The position numbers and the translations under genes were made by a program. DNA of 6,073 nt, taken from contig CAMYEJ010000082.1 in the NCBI GenBank assembly GCA_947254665.1, forward strand, positions 1 through 6,073. The letters are read 5' to 3'. Shown piece by piece: positions 5,684 through 6,073 of this stretch (the first letter of the stretch is position 1; each line of letters begins with the position of its first letter). The notes beneath the pieces were generated by a model. That model was not told the origin of the DNA. It saw nothing but the letters and a program-made list of their open reading frames with translations, and made no database searches. The DNA comes from an uncultured Peptoniphilus sp. (GTDB lineage Bacteria > Bacillota > Clostridia > Tissierellales > Peptoniphilaceae).

Positions 5684-6073
5684 CTATTCAATGTTTTGAA
5701 TCTGTTCTCTTAGTTTTTCGATTTCGCTTTTAAGATTCACTACAAGTTTCAAAATTTCACTACTTGTGGTCTTTGAACCAATGGTATTTGCTTCTCTATT
5801 AAATTCTTGTAGCAAGAAATCTATTTTTCTTCCCACTGAATCTGTATCCTTTATTATATCATTAAATTGAGAAATGTGGGAGGTTAGACGCGTAATTTCT
5901 TCATCTATAGAAAGTTTATCTGCCATTATTGCAAGTTCTGTGGTTAACCTTGGAAGGTCTAAATCTTCCTCTTTTAATCTCTCATATATATTTTCAGTTA
6001 ATTTTTTTTCGTTTTCTTCTATAACTTTTGGAGCGATAAGTTTTATTTCTTCTACGATTTCTTGTATATTTAC
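5684..6073 (-). CDS. yicC: YicC/YloC family endoribonuclease, C-terminal part (partial)
   Basis: The reading frame is open from the right window edge (first full codon 6073-6071) to the TAG at 5686-5684, giving 130 codons including the stop and 129 visible residues. Its start is outside the window. The segments ELAIMADKLSIDEEITRL, TSHISQF, VGRKIDFLLQEFNREANTIGS and the closing KLREQIQNIE are hallmarks of the YicC/YloC C-terminal domain (DUF1732). E. coli YicC has been reported as an endoribonuclease acting on RNA such as the small RNA RyhB; the role in Firmicutes is less clear. The internal ATG at 5926, within IMADK, is not the gene start because conserved sequence continues upstream without a stop. 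The gene is followed by gmk after eight bases, with the gmk ribosome binding site across its stop. Confidence 0.93.
   Translation of the reverse strand, partial: VNIQEIVEEIKLIAPKVIEENEKKLTENIYERLKEEDLDLPRLTTELAIMADKLSIDEEITRLTSHISQFNDIIKDTDSVGRKIDFLLQEFNREANTIGSKTTSSEILKLVVNLKSEIEKLREQIQNIE

Noticed and set aside
5684..5926. A short 80-residue gene starting at the ATG at 5926
   Set aside because: The frame stays open to the window edge and the upstream residues match the YicC/YloC C-terminal domain, so this ATG is internal to a longer gene.
1..6073. CRISPR array, insertion sequence, tRNA, prophage or novel defence system
   Set aside because: Nearly every base is covered by recognisable housekeeping genes; no direct repeat array, transposase, tRNA cloverleaf or foreign-looking gene is visible.

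Overview
This window is a dense, AT-rich block of bacterial housekeeping genes, all on the minus strand. In transcription order (right to left) it holds yicC (3' part only), gmk, rpoZ, priA, def, fmt, a YugP-type membrane zinc peptidase gene and rsmB (5' part only). This order is a known Firmicutes arrangement (compare Bacillus yloC-remA-gmk-rpoZ-coaBC-priA-def-fmt-rsmB). The heavy use of AGA/AAA/TTA-type codons, the AGGAGG-like ribosome binding sites and the zinc peptidase between fmt and rsmB suggest a low-GC anaerobic member of Clostridia or Tissierellia, possibly a Peptoniphilaceae-like organism. That placement is inferred from gene order and codon use, not from a marker comparison.

Layout. 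6073-5684: YicC endoribonuclease, entering from the right edge. 5675-5043: guanylate kinase. 5062-4727: RNA polymerase omega, overlapping the end of gmk. 4703-4678: a hairpin plus U-tract that looks like an intrinsic terminator and is the only substantial intergenic element. 4664-2358: PriA helicase. 2350-1868: peptide deformylase. 1871-951: methionyl-tRNA formyltransferase, overlapping def by 4 bases. 948-247: zinc peptidase. 245-1: N-terminal NusB-like domain of RsmB, running off the left edge. No gene-free stretch exceeds about 65 bases. I see no tRNA, rRNA, CRISPR array, mobile element or riboswitch.

How it works together. gmk (GMP to GDP) and rpoZ supply nucleotide metabolism and transcription, and yicC handles RNA turnover. 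PriA restarts stalled replication forks. Fmt adds the formyl group to initiator Met-tRNA and Def removes it from the nascent protein; their genes overlap in a GTGA and are probably translationally coupled. RsmB methylates 16S rRNA. Apart from the rpoZ-priA gap, genes are 1-8 bases apart or overlap, and several Shine-Dalgarno sites lie inside the last codons of the gene before. The terminator-like hairpin suggests two transcription units, yicC-gmk-rpoZ and priA-def-fmt-yugP-rsmB, or an attenuated read-through.

Nothing here looks like a new biological system. The points worth a second look are the hairpin between rpoZ and priA, the absence of remA and coaBC from the expected gene order, divergent motifs in PriA and Fmt, the long acidic tail on omega, and two start codons (def, rpoZ) where the upstream-most choice is probably wrong.
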